64,000 nucleotides of DNA, taken from NCBI GenBank assembly GCA_965197415.1, contig OZ240207.1, forward strand, positions 1,302,001 through 1,366,000. Reading direction: 5' to 3'. The notes below the pieces were generated by a model. The model was not told the DNA's origin, did not search any database, and was given only the letters and a program-made list of their open reading frames with translations. Position numbers and translations under genes: made by a program. The stretch is from DAOUJI01 sp965197415. GTDB lineage: Bacteria; Chloroflexota; Dehalococcoidia; Lucifugimonadales; JAGWBF01. Within the stretch, counting starts at the first letter, position 1. Every line of letters starts with the position of its first letter. Shown piece by piece: positions 9,614-17,679 of this stretch.

Positions 9614-10277
9614 GTTTCTCCTAGTCAACAAGGATTAAGAGGAGGGGAGTATATCGTTGAGCGGTTGGACGGCACAAGGCCGCATACGACAGCCTACCGA
9701 GAAGTCGGCACATCCATTGCTGATAAAGGCAGGGCCGAAGCGCTGGCATCAAAGATGCGGCGGCATGTGGAGGCAATGAGCCTGAAGGGACTGTAGCCAG
9801 CGTCCCTTTCCAGCTATCTCTTGCCCTCTGTGTCCTTACGCTTCACCTTACCTAATATATGGGGAGTCTCGGTTAGCGCCATCACTAACACAAGACTCCG
9901 TCGTCCCGGCACAGATTGCCCGTGTGATAGTAGGTCGATACAGGCGCCCATGAACGACTCGCTCTGCTGTGGTGACGCTTAACATTCAACTTACATCCCT
10001 GGGGCGCCACTGTGTTCGACACCCGCAGAGGACGACCGGGCGGCGGCAGAGTTCAGAGGCCATAGTACAGGAAGGGCAAACATGCCGCATGCGGAAGATT
10101 TCCCTTGTCCTGACATTCGCGTCACAGAGAAGGGGACTACAACCACACCCTCTCAGCCGCTACTGCTGCTTAACGGGCCTATGTCTTGCACTCCCCGAAG
10201 TCTGTGGTTTGTTATACTTGGGGCGCTCCCAATCGCCGAAACTCCATGACAGAGATATAGAGATAAGGAAAATCGCA
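9614..10277. other. Intergenic stretch between two Rieske genes
   Basis: About 660 bases upstream of two divergent Rieske genes, so it should hold both promoters. A plus-strand frame ending at 9796 looks mildly protein-like in its last 45 codons but has no clear start. I see no repeat or structured RNA. Confidence 0.4.
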
Positions 10278-10646
10278 ATGAGCACAGAACGTAGAAAAGG
10301 GACGGTTTCCCTTCGCCAGGTTAGCGGATCAGCCCGGTCCAAGAAAGTCAGGGTGGACCTGGGAGAGGAATCTTCGTTTGCTGCCTTTCCTGCTTTAGTG
10401 AAAGTAGGCGACGCTTCGTATTTTCTTGTGCGAGGACGTGACGGATATAAGCTGCTGTCAACGATATGCCCGCATCAAGGCGGCGAGATCATGGACGAGG
10501 GGGACGAGTTGTTCGTCTGTGATGGGCACGGTTGGCAGTACGAAAAGGGCGAAGGCGTTTGCGCCAACCGGCCAGACTTCCGTATGAAGTCGTTCCTGGT
10601 TACGCTACAAGACAACCGCTTGGTCGCCCTGGTGCCTGACGAGTAG
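10278..10646 (+). CDS. Rieske [2Fe-2S] domain protein
   Basis: A second, unrelated-looking single-domain Rieske protein of 122 residues. The ligands are C64-P-H66 and C81-D-G-H84. The residue after the first His is Gln (CPHQGG), and the second box reads CDGHGWQYEKGEG, close to Rieske domains of oxygenase ferredoxins. The charged N terminus (about 30 residues) is not part of the fold. AAGGAAA lies about 6 bases before the ATG. It converges on the D-aminoacylase-like gene across a strong terminator hairpin. Function beyond electron transfer is unknown. Confidence 0.8.
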   Translation: MSTERRKGTVSLRQVSGSARSKKVRVDLGEESSFAAFPALVKVGDASYFLVRGRDGYKLLSTICPHQGGEIMDEGDELFVCDGHGWQYEKGEGVCANRPDFRMKSFLVTLQDNRLVALVPDE

Positions 10647-10722
10647 CCTGCCAAGTCCCCTACTGAGCAGCCCTGATCAATGGTTGGAGTCAGACCGGAG
10701 GCCTGCGAATCAATCGGAAAAA

Positions 10723-10768
10723 GTAAACCCCGCCCCGGAAACCCAAGTCCCGGGGCGGGGCGATTTAC
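10723..10768. terminator. Bidirectional terminator hairpin
   Basis: CCCCGCCCCGG (10728-10738) pairs perfectly with CCGGGGCGGGG (10750-10760), and the flanks GTAAA and TTTAC extend the stem past a small bulge. It lies exactly between two converging genes. Confidence 0.8.
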
Positions 10769-10789
10769 AAGAACAACTGCCGGGTAGAG

Positions 10790-12469
10790 CTACCCTACCA
10801 TGTCATAGCTGCGCAGCAGTTTGCCGGGGAGCGCCTCGGTGCATTCGTTTTCCACGAAGGTGACGGCGCCGTTGACCAGGATGTAGCGAATCCCGGTGGG
10901 CTTTTGCACCAACCTCTTCTCACCGCCGGGGAAGTCCGTCGCGAACTGCGGCTTATCGTACATCAGCCCCAGCTCGTCCAAGTTGTAAATCATCACATCG
11001 GCCCAATCGCCGACGCGCAACGTGCCACGGTTCTTCATTCCGGAGAACCAGGCTGGCAGAGCGCTCATCTTATAGTGTGCCTGTTCCAGGGTCATTATGC
11101 CCCTGTCCCGGACCCAGTGTCCCAGGAAATAGACGGGCCACACACTGATGATCAGGAATCTGGTGTGAGCGCCTCCGTCGGACAACGAGATGTGGACATA
11201 GGGGTTGAGCAGCCTTTCGGCCTGGACATCGTCGGCTTGCCCTCCTGCCGGGTGAGCGAACTCGGTTTCCAGGTCCTCGTCCAGGGCAAGGTCCACAAAG
11301 GCGTCCAGCGGGTGCTTGCCTTCGGCTTCAGCGATGTCGGCGATGGACAGTCCCTCGTATTTAAGGTTACGCTCCAGGGCTACCTCCACCACTTGCAATC
11401 GGGCCCAGTCAGTCCTGGGGTGTGGGCGGTCTAAAACGTCACGCTTCATGCCTACGCGGACGCCTTCCTCAGACAGTTTGGCGATCCGCTCCTCTTTGGA
11501 GCCAACCAGCGGCTGAACCCAGTTGGGCATGTAGTCGAACAAATTGTATTCGGAGAGCTTGAACTCGGAGACAGTCGGCACCGAACCGTGTTGTGCCAGG
11601 ATGGGGAGTCCCTCTTCTTCCCGGACTTTTTTCAACCACTCGTAGCCTTCATCGTCTCCCAGGACTACATGCAACGGGCGCCCGCTCATCCGGACCATTT
11701 CCGCCAACATTTCCCGCTGGCCTGCCCGGTCGTCGGAGATGCCGATGGTCCATCCCAGGTGCCCCACGCCGAACTCGCCAAGAACCTGGGATAGGGCGTA
11801 GAACTCCTCAGGAGAGGCCACATGACTGGGCAACCAACTGCCGTCCTCCGGCCGGTCCTCCAGGTTCTTGTCAGCGGAGAACCCGAACGCCCCGGCCTTC
11901 ATGGATTCGTGCAGAATCTGCTTCATCTGGTTCAGCTCTGCCTCCGTGACGGAGGTCCGCTCCCGGGCCGGTATCATGCCCAAGACGTAACCGCGCAACG
12001 GCGAGAAGGGCACCAGGGCGCCAACGTTTACCCCCAGGCCCTGGCGGTCAAGGCTGTCCATGTATTCAGGGAACGTCTCCCAGTCCCAGCGCATCCCTTG
12101 GCGCATAGACTCGAGGGGTATCGCCTCGATGCGGTTCATCATACGCATGTTCAGTTCCCGGTCCTCGGGCCGCGTCGGCGCAAACCCGAAGCCGCATTGT
12201 CCAACGGTCAGCGAGGTTACCCCAAACCACCCGGATAGGGACGCGTAGGGGTCCCAGTTCAACTGAGCGTCGTAGTGCGTATGCAGGTCTACTGCCCCAG
12301 GAGCCACAATGCAGCCGCTGGCATCCAACTCCCTGGCGCCGCCAGCGGTTATGCGGCCGCTGATCATGGCCACCCGCCCATCCTTGATCCCAACGTCGGC
12401 GCGGATGCGGGGAATGCCCGTGCCGTCGACTACGGTCCCACCACGGATAACTACATCAAACTCGGCCAT
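10790..12469 (-). CDS. N-acyl-D-amino-acid deacylase family amidohydrolase
   Basis: A 559-residue metal-dependent hydrolase of the amidohydrolase superfamily, related to D-aminoacylase. The N-terminal sandwich (VIRGGTVVDGTGIP) leads into PGAVDLHTHYDAQL, where His63 and His65 are the expected metal ligands. VGQCGFGFAP holds the Cys that replaces the bridging ligand in D-aminoacylases, and SDGGAHTRF carries the catalytic Asp. It likely hydrolyses an N-acyl or cyclic amide bond; the substrate is not evident. I use the ATG with GGAGG nine bases upstream, not the open frame 15 codons earlier. A good promoter lies about 75 bases upstream and a terminator just downstream, so it is probably monocistronic. 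Confidence 0.85.
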   Translation of the reverse strand: MAEFDVVIRGGTVVDGTGIPRIRADVGIKDGRVAMISGRITAGGARELDASGCIVAPGAVDLHTHYDAQLNWDPYASLSGWFGVTSLTVGQCGFGFAPTRPEDRELNMRMMNRIEAIPLESMRQGMRWDWETFPEYMDSLDRQGLGVNVGALVPFSPLRGYVLGMIPARERTSVTEAELNQMKQILHESMKAGAFGFSADKNLEDRPEDGSWLPSHVASPEEFYALSQVLGEFGVGHLGWTIGISDDRAGQREMLAEMVRMSGRPLHVVLGDDEGYEWLKKVREEEGLPILAQHGSVPTVSEFKLSEYNLFDYMPNWVQPLVGSKEERIAKLSEEGVRVGMKRDVLDRPHPRTDWARLQVVEVALERNLKYEGLSIADIAEAEGKHPLDAFVDLALDEDLETEFAHPAGGQADDVQAERLLNPYVHISLSDGGAHTRFLIISVWPVYFLGHWVRDRGIMTLEQAHYKMSALPAWFSGMKNRGTLRVGDWADVMIYNLDELGLMYDKPQFATDFPGGEKRLVQKPTGIRYILVNGAVTFVENECTEALPGKLLRSYDMVG

Positions 12470-12802
12470 ACGATTGCCTCCAACGACGAGTTGTGACGAT
12501 TTCAACTTGCCCAATGCAACGACATGAGCAACTTGATTACCGTAAAGTGTAAGTCCATCAAATATTCATGTCAATGAACCGAATTAAATCATGATTAAGG
12601 TTGCTGAAAAGTACATCGCTGGTTCCTAGGTTGCGTAGCTGGAGAGGAGAATGCGGAGAAGGGTCGCCGACAAAACGTGTCAAGCCTCGACGGCAAGTCG
12701 GCGGTCCGTTTGCTGTCGGGACGGAACCGAGCGAGGGAAGTCGGGAGAATGGAACAAGCTAGAAGATGCGACAGCGAGGCTTGGATGCCATCTGATGCCG
12801 CT
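12470..12802. other. Intergenic stretch with promoter
   Basis: Separates the deacylase gene from the tandem aldolases. It contains the deacylase promoter (listed separately) and is AT-richer near 12540-12600. Nothing else is recognisable. Confidence 0.4.
12546..12574 (-). promoter_or_regulatory. Sigma-70-type promoter of the deacylase gene
   Basis: On the minus strand TTGACA (12569-12574) is followed after exactly 17 bases by TACACT (12546-12551). The same -10 hexamer is used before the amidohydrolase at 49614-50810. Confidence 0.6.
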
Positions 12803-12835
12803 ATCGGTTCCCCAGGAAGGACCTGGGGAACCGAT
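12803..12835 (-). terminator. Perfect 14-bp hairpin downstream of aldolase A
   Basis: ATCGGTTCCCCAGG, a five-base loop, and CCTGGGGAACCGAT form a perfect stem 42 bases after the aldolase stop codon. There is no T-run, so it may act as a terminator or a 3' stabiliser. Confidence 0.65.
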
Positions 12836-12876
12836 CCAGAGCCGGTTAACGGACCTCGGCCGGCGTGTATCCGGTC

Positions 12877-13641
12877 CTAGACCCCAGGGGCCTCCATTAG
12901 CACGGTGCAACCCATCTTTAGATACATGTCCCTGTTCTCTCGGTCGCCGCTCCTCATGCACACCTTTACGTGAGTGTCCTTCACCACGTCTATCACGTAA
13001 GCCAAACACTCCAGGTCAGTCTTCAGTGGGAATTCGGGGTGTTGTTCGCGGCTGAAGGCCAAGTCGTTGGAGTCGGGGTGCGCTCCCCAGGACAGGCAGT
13101 CCACTCCCGGCAGGCAGAGCTGGCGGGCGTTGATGACGGATTCTACCGACTCCACTTGCAGCATGAGGACGCCGGTATTGGCCCAATACTCGGAGTAGTC
13201 GGCCTTGGTCTGGCTGGAGTGAGGCTGTCCGTCGCCGCCCGTGAATCCCACTGAATATTTCACGCCGCCCCAGCCCCTCTGGCCTCCCGTCGGCGGATAG
13301 TAGAAGGAGTCCACCGCCTCCCTTACCGTCTCGACGCTGTCTATCTGGGGAACTTCGGCGCCACCCAGACCCCAGTCGACGATTGAGCCAATTAAGTATG
13401 CCTGCCGGGGATGCCTGGTGCGCAACTGGACGGGCGTCTCCAGGTCGGCAGCTATCTGGCAAAGCTCGCTCAGAGCCACTTCGTTAATTGGGCTGTGTTG
13501 CATGTCCACTGAGAAAAAGTCATAGGGGTAATGCTCCAGCAAAGCTTCAAGTCTGCGTCGGTCCACATTTCTCCCTATATAAGTCCCGATGACAATCTCG
13601 CCATTCCGTATTTTCTGCTTTACGGACCCCTTGCCAGGCAT
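12877..13641 (-). CDS. HpcH/HpaI-family aldolase, copy A
   Basis: A 254-residue class II pyruvate-dependent aldolase of the HpaI family, which cleaves 2-keto-4-hydroxy acids (for example 2,4-dihydroxyhept-2-ene-1,7-dioate) to pyruvate and an aldehyde. Catalytic and metal residues line up: His49 in VDMQH, the Arg pair near 74-76, Asp89 in SIVDWG, Glu164 in LQVESVE and Asp190 in GAHPD, plus the YYPPTGGQRG signature at 114-123. MQH replaces the usual (G/T)EH. TGGAGGTGAACC precedes the ATG. It is a tandem paralogue of copy B, differing at 20 of 254 positions by my count. Substrate unknown. Confidence 0.85.
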   Translation of the reverse strand: MPGKGSVKQKIRNGEIVIGTYIGRNVDRRRLEALLEHYPYDFFSVDMQHSPINEVALSELCQIAADLETPVQLRTRHPRQAYLIGSIVDWGLGGAEVPQIDSVETVREAVDSFYYPPTGGQRGWGGVKYSVGFTGGDGQPHSSQTKADYSEYWANTGVLMLQVESVESVINARQLCLPGVDCLSWGAHPDSNDLAFSREQHPEFPLKTDLECLAYVIDVVKDTHVKVCMRSGDRENRDMYLKMGCTVLMEAPGV

Positions 13642-13723
13642 GGTTCACCTCCATTTGCATTCTGCTTTTCGGGGCGCCCACAATCCAACCGCTACATGTC
13701 GCACGGTACCATCCCACACCCCC

Positions 13724-13825
13724 CGCCGCAACCGGCAAAAATTCGAGAACGGCATGTTTCACGGGGGTTGCAGACACCAGAATTGCTTGGCAGGTGTCAG
13801 GAGGACACCTTCACCAAGTCCAAGG
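13724..13825 (+). pseudogene. Decayed fragment of an amidohydrolase-2 gene
   Basis: Translation gives RRNRQKFENGMF, then HQNCLAG, then a frameshifted tail. The intact amidohydrolase at 17680-18819 has RRNRQKFKNAML and YQNCFVG at the same spacing. The last bases, GAGGACACCTTCACCAAGTC, match that gene's later GTFPKS codons, so the piece also has an internal deletion. It lies just upstream of aldolase A, where similarity between the two aldolase upstream regions ends. Confidence 0.7.
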
Positions 13826-13897
13826 TAAGATACAATAGGGCCGGCCCGGCCGGACCGCTGGCGTACAAATAGCTGGGCGCCAGCGTATAGTCGGGAG

Positions 13898-14088
13898 ATG
13901 GAGGAAATCGGTAAAACTTTCGAGGTGGTTGGAGTAACACCTCACTTCCACCAGGGTGCCGCGGAGACATTCAGGCTGCTGGATTCCACGTCGTTCGCTG
14001 CCGAGAATCCAGAGAATATCGACCGGAGCAGGACCCTGAAGGACACGATTGAGGAGACCGCCAGGAGGCTGTCGAAAGGAGCCGAACC
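13898..14088 (+). other. Coding-like fragment between the aldolases
   Basis: A plus-strand frame beginning MEEIGKTFEVVGVTPHF and continuing through ETFRLLDSTSF and RTLKDTIEETARRLSKGAE looks like real protein for about 63 residues, then runs antisense into aldolase B and stops there at 14185. No family is recognised. It may be the surviving start of a gene broken by the duplication, or a chance frame. Confidence 0.3.
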
Positions 14089-14853
14089 CTACACCCCAGC
14101 GGTCTCCATGAGCACGGTGCATCCCATCTTCAAGTACATGTCCCGGTTCTCCCGGGCGCCGCTCCTCATGCACACCTTTACGTGAGTGTCCTTCACCAGA
14201 TCTATGACGTAGGCCAGGCACTCCAGGTCAGTCTTCAGTGGGAATTCGGGGTGCTGCTCACGGCTGAAGGCCAGGTCATTGGAATCGGGGTGGGCTCCCC
14301 AGGAGAGGCAGTCCACACCCGGCAGGCAGAGCTGGCGGGCATTGACGACGGACTCGACGGACTCCACTTGCAACATAAGCACGCCGGTGTTGGCCCAATA
14401 CTCGGAGTAGTCGGCTTTGGTCTGGCTGGAATGGGGCTGTCCGTCGCCTCCAGTGAAGCCCACGGAATATTTCACGCCGCCCCAGCCTCTCTGACCGCCT
14501 GTCGGCGGATAGTAGAAGGAGTCCAACGCCTCTCTGACCGTTGCGACGGTGTCGATCTGGGGAACTTCGACCCCGCCCAGACCCCAGTCGACGATTGAGC
14601 CGATTAAGTATGCCTGGCGGGGATGCCTGGTCCGCAACTGGACGGGCGTTTCCAGGTCGGCAGCGATCTGGCAAAGCTCGCTCAACGCCACTTCGTTCAG
14701 TGCAGTGTGTTGCATATCTATTGTGAAAAAGTCGTAGGGATAGTGGTTGAGCAAAGCTTCAAGTCTGCCCCGGTCCGCATTTCTCCCCGGAGAAGTCCCG
14801 ATTACAGTCTCGCCATTACGTATTTTCTGCTTTACCGACCCCTTGCCTGGCAT
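14089..14853 (-). CDS. HpcH/HpaI-family aldolase, copy B
   Basis: Same family and catalytic residues as copy A. The two are identical from residue 53 to 94 and nearly so from 110 on; differences cluster in the first 52 residues (for example TSPGRN for TYIGRN, TALNE for SPINE), which surround the catalytic His49 loop, so substrate preference may differ. The ribosome site and about 80 bases of upstream DNA are also shared, showing that the duplication included the promoter region. Same direction as copy A with a 447-base gap. Confidence 0.85.
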   Translation of the reverse strand: MPGKGSVKQKIRNGETVIGTSPGRNADRGRLEALLNHYPYDFFTIDMQHTALNEVALSELCQIAADLETPVQLRTRHPRQAYLIGSIVDWGLGGVEVPQIDTVATVREALDSFYYPPTGGQRGWGGVKYSVGFTGGDGQPHSSQTKADYSEYWANTGVLMLQVESVESVVNARQLCLPGVDCLSWGAHPDSNDLAFSREQHPEFPLKTDLECLAYVIDLVKDTHVKVCMRSGARENRDMYLKMGCTVLMETAGV

Positions 14854-15052
14854 GGTTCACCTCCACTAAAGTTTTGATTTTCGCGGCGCCGAAAAGCCCA
14901 ACATTCTACATGCCGCACGGTATCATTCCACGCCCATCGACGCAACACGCCCCCAACAACAGTGGAAATTCTCTGCTGGGTTCCTGCAAAGCATCTCTAT
15001 GCTCAGTGATGGATACCGTCGCAAATAAGGAAAACAAGTACGTTACAAACTA

Positions 15053-15081
15053 TTGACAAGGCTTATAACAAGCCCTACGGT
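15053..15081 (+). promoter_or_regulatory. Promoter of binding-protein gene (module 1), with dyad
   Basis: TTGACA (15053-15058), 17 bases, then TACGGT (15076-15081). The spacer contains the inverted repeat GGCTT-ATAAC-AAGCC (15060-15074), a possible operator. The gene starts about 55 bases downstream of the -10. Confidence 0.55.
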
Positions 15082-15134
15082 ATATGCGAAACTGCCCAAC
15101 GTACGTCTTTTGTGAATCATAAAGGGGGAAACGC

Positions 15135-17021
15135 ATGAAATATCGAAGGCCACTTCGAGCTACGTGGTTGTTGGGACTGCCGTTGTTGCTGGTGTTGCTG
15201 ACAGCAGTTGCTTGCGGCGACGAAGCTACACCAACACCCACCGCCACTCCGGTTCCTCCGGCCACCGCCACCATGGCGGCGCCTGAACCCACTGACACTC
15301 CGGCGGCGACGGCCACCGCCAGGCCGGTAGGCCGGGCTTCGGTGGCTGAGGGAGCCATCGGGTATGGGATGGTCGGCAAGGCCATTCAGGAGTTCGGGGA
15401 GCCCGTCTACGGCGGCACCCTGGGAGTCCAGTACTGGTCCAAGGTCCAGCGCTGGGACCCCCACCCCACGTTCAGCGCCCGGGCCTCGGTCTTCAGCCCG
15501 CCCTATAACAGTTTGCTCCAGCTAAACCCCTGGACCTTCGACCGGTTCGACATCTGGGGAGACCTGGCCGAGAGTTGGAAACAAGAGAACGATGAGGGGA
15601 CGGTCTGGTCCTTCAAGATTAAGCCCCACGCCACCTTCCGAGACGGCACTCCGGTGACCGCCGAGGACGTGCACTATAGCTTCCAAAGGGCCTTGGGGAT
15701 GCTGCCCAACCGCCCGGACCTTGGCAACGAGTTCAAGAACTTCATCAGGCCTCACTATGAGAGTTCTGAGGTCGTCGATCCCCTTACCTTCAGGATCACC
15801 CTTAACGCGCCCTGGGCTGACTTTCTGCTCTTCATGGCCAACGACTTGATTCTCACCATACCCAAGAATCACTATGAGGACCTGGACGCCCGGATGGCCG
15901 GCGGTGAGGACGTGTACACCTGGGACAACGGTTGGAAGAACATGATGGGGTCAGGGCCGTTCATGGTGGCCGACGTGCCTGACGACGTGACACAAAACTG
16001 GGAGAAGAACCCTAACTATTGGAAGCAGGACCCCGACGGCAGGGGACTCCCCTATTTGGACGGCATGACCTATTACACCATCAACGACCGGACCGCCGCC
16101 CAGGCGGCCTGGGAAGTCGCGCAGGTCGTAGCCACCTCCACCCGAACCAACGGAGGCATGGCGATTGGCCAGCTAAAAGAGCTGGTGGAGCGTAGCGACG
16201 GCAGCATCATATCCTACGGCGTCCCCTGCTGCCCCACCGGCTACACCCTGAACGTATCGAAGGAGCCCTTCAACAATATATTGGTGCGTCAGGCCATTAT
16301 GCGGGCCTTGGACAGGGAAGAGCTGCACCAGTTGATCTGGTCGGGCTTGGGGACGCGGGGGACCACCTGCGGCGCTCCGGGACCCCTGTGCATGAGCATA
16401 GAGGAGCTCAGTTCTCTGCCCGGGCACCGGTACCTGGACGACGGGATAACAAAGGACCCCAGGGACATTGAAGAGGCCAAGCAGCTCCTGGCGGAAGCCG
16501 GATACCCCGATGGCTTCAGCACGACCATACTATCCAGCACCACCCAGATCGGGGGTTCGCAGGAGACGGCGATCATATTCAAGGACCAGATGAAGCGGAA
16601 CTTGAACATAGATGTCAAACTGGTCACGCTGGAGAGGGAAGCCTTCGTACCCGCGGAGAGCAGCGGAGACTACGACATCATCGTCTCCGGCACCGGAGGC
16701 ATGACCACGCCTGACAACTACCTGAACCAATACTACCAGTTTGACGTGCCCAAGAACCCCTACAACTGGACTTACGTAGGGCCGGAGGGAGACCTGCGGG
16801 AGCTTGTCAAACAGCAGAGCGCCGCTATAGACGTGGCCGAGAGGCGGGCGATACTGCGGAAGATCGAGTTAATCACGATGACCATAGACAGCCACTGGAT
16901 CATCGACTACGTCAAGGCTTGGGGGCAGATATTTAACTCCGACGAAGTAAGCGGCCAGATGCCCACTCAGACAGGGTATCTGGAGACCAAGATGGAGCAG
17001 CTCTGGCTGAACAACCCATAA
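15135..17021 (+). CDS. ABC transporter substrate-binding lipoprotein, peptide/nickel family (module 1)
   Basis: A 628-residue SBP_bac_5 (DppA/OppA-type) receptor that would capture a solute outside the membrane and deliver it to a DppBC-type permease. The signal ends LLTAVACG with Cys27 as lipidation site, followed by a Thr/Pro/Ala spacer. At about residues 75-100 comes the motif EGAIGYGMVGKAIQEFGEP found in all four binding proteins of this window. The domain core is clear: LAESW, FRDGTPVTAEDVHYSFQRAL, GSGPFMVADV. It carries the VPCCPTG motif and ends GQMPTQTGYLETKMEQLW. AAGGGGG precedes the ATG. Its permeases are probably those at 22404-24322. First gene of module 1. Confidence 0.9.
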   Translation: MKYRRPLRATWLLGLPLLLVLLTAVACGDEATPTPTATPVPPATATMAAPEPTDTPAATATARPVGRASVAEGAIGYGMVGKAIQEFGEPVYGGTLGVQYWSKVQRWDPHPTFSARASVFSPPYNSLLQLNPWTFDRFDIWGDLAESWKQENDEGTVWSFKIKPHATFRDGTPVTAEDVHYSFQRALGMLPNRPDLGNEFKNFIRPHYESSEVVDPLTFRITLNAPWADFLLFMANDLILTIPKNHYEDLDARMAGGEDVYTWDNGWKNMMGSGPFMVADVPDDVTQNWEKNPNYWKQDPDGRGLPYLDGMTYYTINDRTAAQAAWEVAQVVATSTRTNGGMAIGQLKELVERSDGSIISYGVPCCPTGYTLNVSKEPFNNILVRQAIMRALDREELHQLIWSGLGTRGTTCGAPGPLCMSIEELSSLPGHRYLDDGITKDPRDIEEAKQLLAEAGYPDGFSTTILSSTTQIGGSQETAIIFKDQMKRNLNIDVKLVTLEREAFVPAESSGDYDIIVSGTGGMTTPDNYLNQYYQFDVPKNPYNWTYVGPEGDLRELVKQQSAAIDVAERRAILRKIELITMTIDSHWIIDYVKAWGQIFNSDEVSGQMPTQTGYLETKMEQLWLNNP

Positions 17022-17053
17022 AGGTTCGAAGCTGCAAAGATAGGTGACACTCA

Positions 17054-17083
17054 CTTGGGGAGCCCGCTTTTGGGCTCCCCAAG
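17054..17083 (+). terminator. Intrinsic terminator after the binding-protein gene
   Basis: CTTGGGGAGCCC, a six-base loop GCTTTT, and GGGCTCCCCAAG give a perfect 12-bp stem, followed by CCTATTT. It lies 32 bases after the stop codon and separates the highly expressed binding protein from the enzyme genes. Confidence 0.8.
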
Positions 17084-17176
17084 CCTATTTACGCATCCAA
17101 GAGCAGGCCTGGAGTTTGACACGCCCAGACGCTCAGAGCATAATCACCAAATCATTGGGAAAGGAGACGCTTGGGC

Positions 17177-17635
17177 ATGACGTTCTTAAAAGTTCACCAT
17201 GTAACACATCGGGTTCATGACGTTAAACAAATGCGGGCGTACCTTGAGAAGAACTTCGGGATGTTGCCCACATTGGAGGGGCGCTCCGAGACCCAGACCC
17301 GCTTCGACTATATCGCGTACAAGGTCGGCGAAACGCTTATGGACTTTATATCTCCCGTGGGAGATTCCGGGCTGGCCCGGGATCTGCAGGAAAATGGGCC
17401 CGGCATCAGCCACGTCGCCTATGCAGTCGACGGCATCGAAAACCTGTTCGACGAGATGAGAGACAAAGGGTCCAAGATAAAAAGGGATGCAATTGTCAAA
17501 AGTCCGAAGGGCTACATACGCTTCGACGTCGATCCCGAGGACGCTTGCGGCGTCAACTTCCAGCTGGCCGAGGGAGAGCCCCCCTGGACCTGGGACGATT
17601 ACCAGGAGGCCGATGAAAAGGTGGAACGCGCCTGA
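17177..17635 (+). CDS. VOC (glyoxalase/methylmalonyl-CoA epimerase-like) family protein
   Basis: A 152-residue vicinal-oxygen-chelate fold protein with two beta-alpha-beta-beta-beta halves: LKVHHVTHRVHDVKQMRAYL, then GPGISHVAYAVDGIENLFDEM. Metal-ligand candidates are His6 or His7, a His in ISHVAY and a Glu near the C terminus, the pattern of methylmalonyl-CoA epimerases and related lyases. ATG with AAGGAG ten bases upstream; a TTG two codons earlier is possible. It sits 44 bases before the amidohydrolase-2 gene and is probably co-transcribed. It may epimerise, isomerise or cleave a pathway intermediate. Confidence 0.8.
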   Translation: MTFLKVHHVTHRVHDVKQMRAYLEKNFGMLPTLEGRSETQTRFDYIAYKVGETLMDFISPVGDSGLARDLQENGPGISHVAYAVDGIENLFDEMRDKGSKIKRDAIVKSPKGYIRFDVDPEDACGVNFQLAEGEPPWTWDDYQEADEKVERA

Positions 17636-17679
17636 GATAGAGGCGACGAGGAATAACGAGCCCCTAAGGAGGTTCAGTC

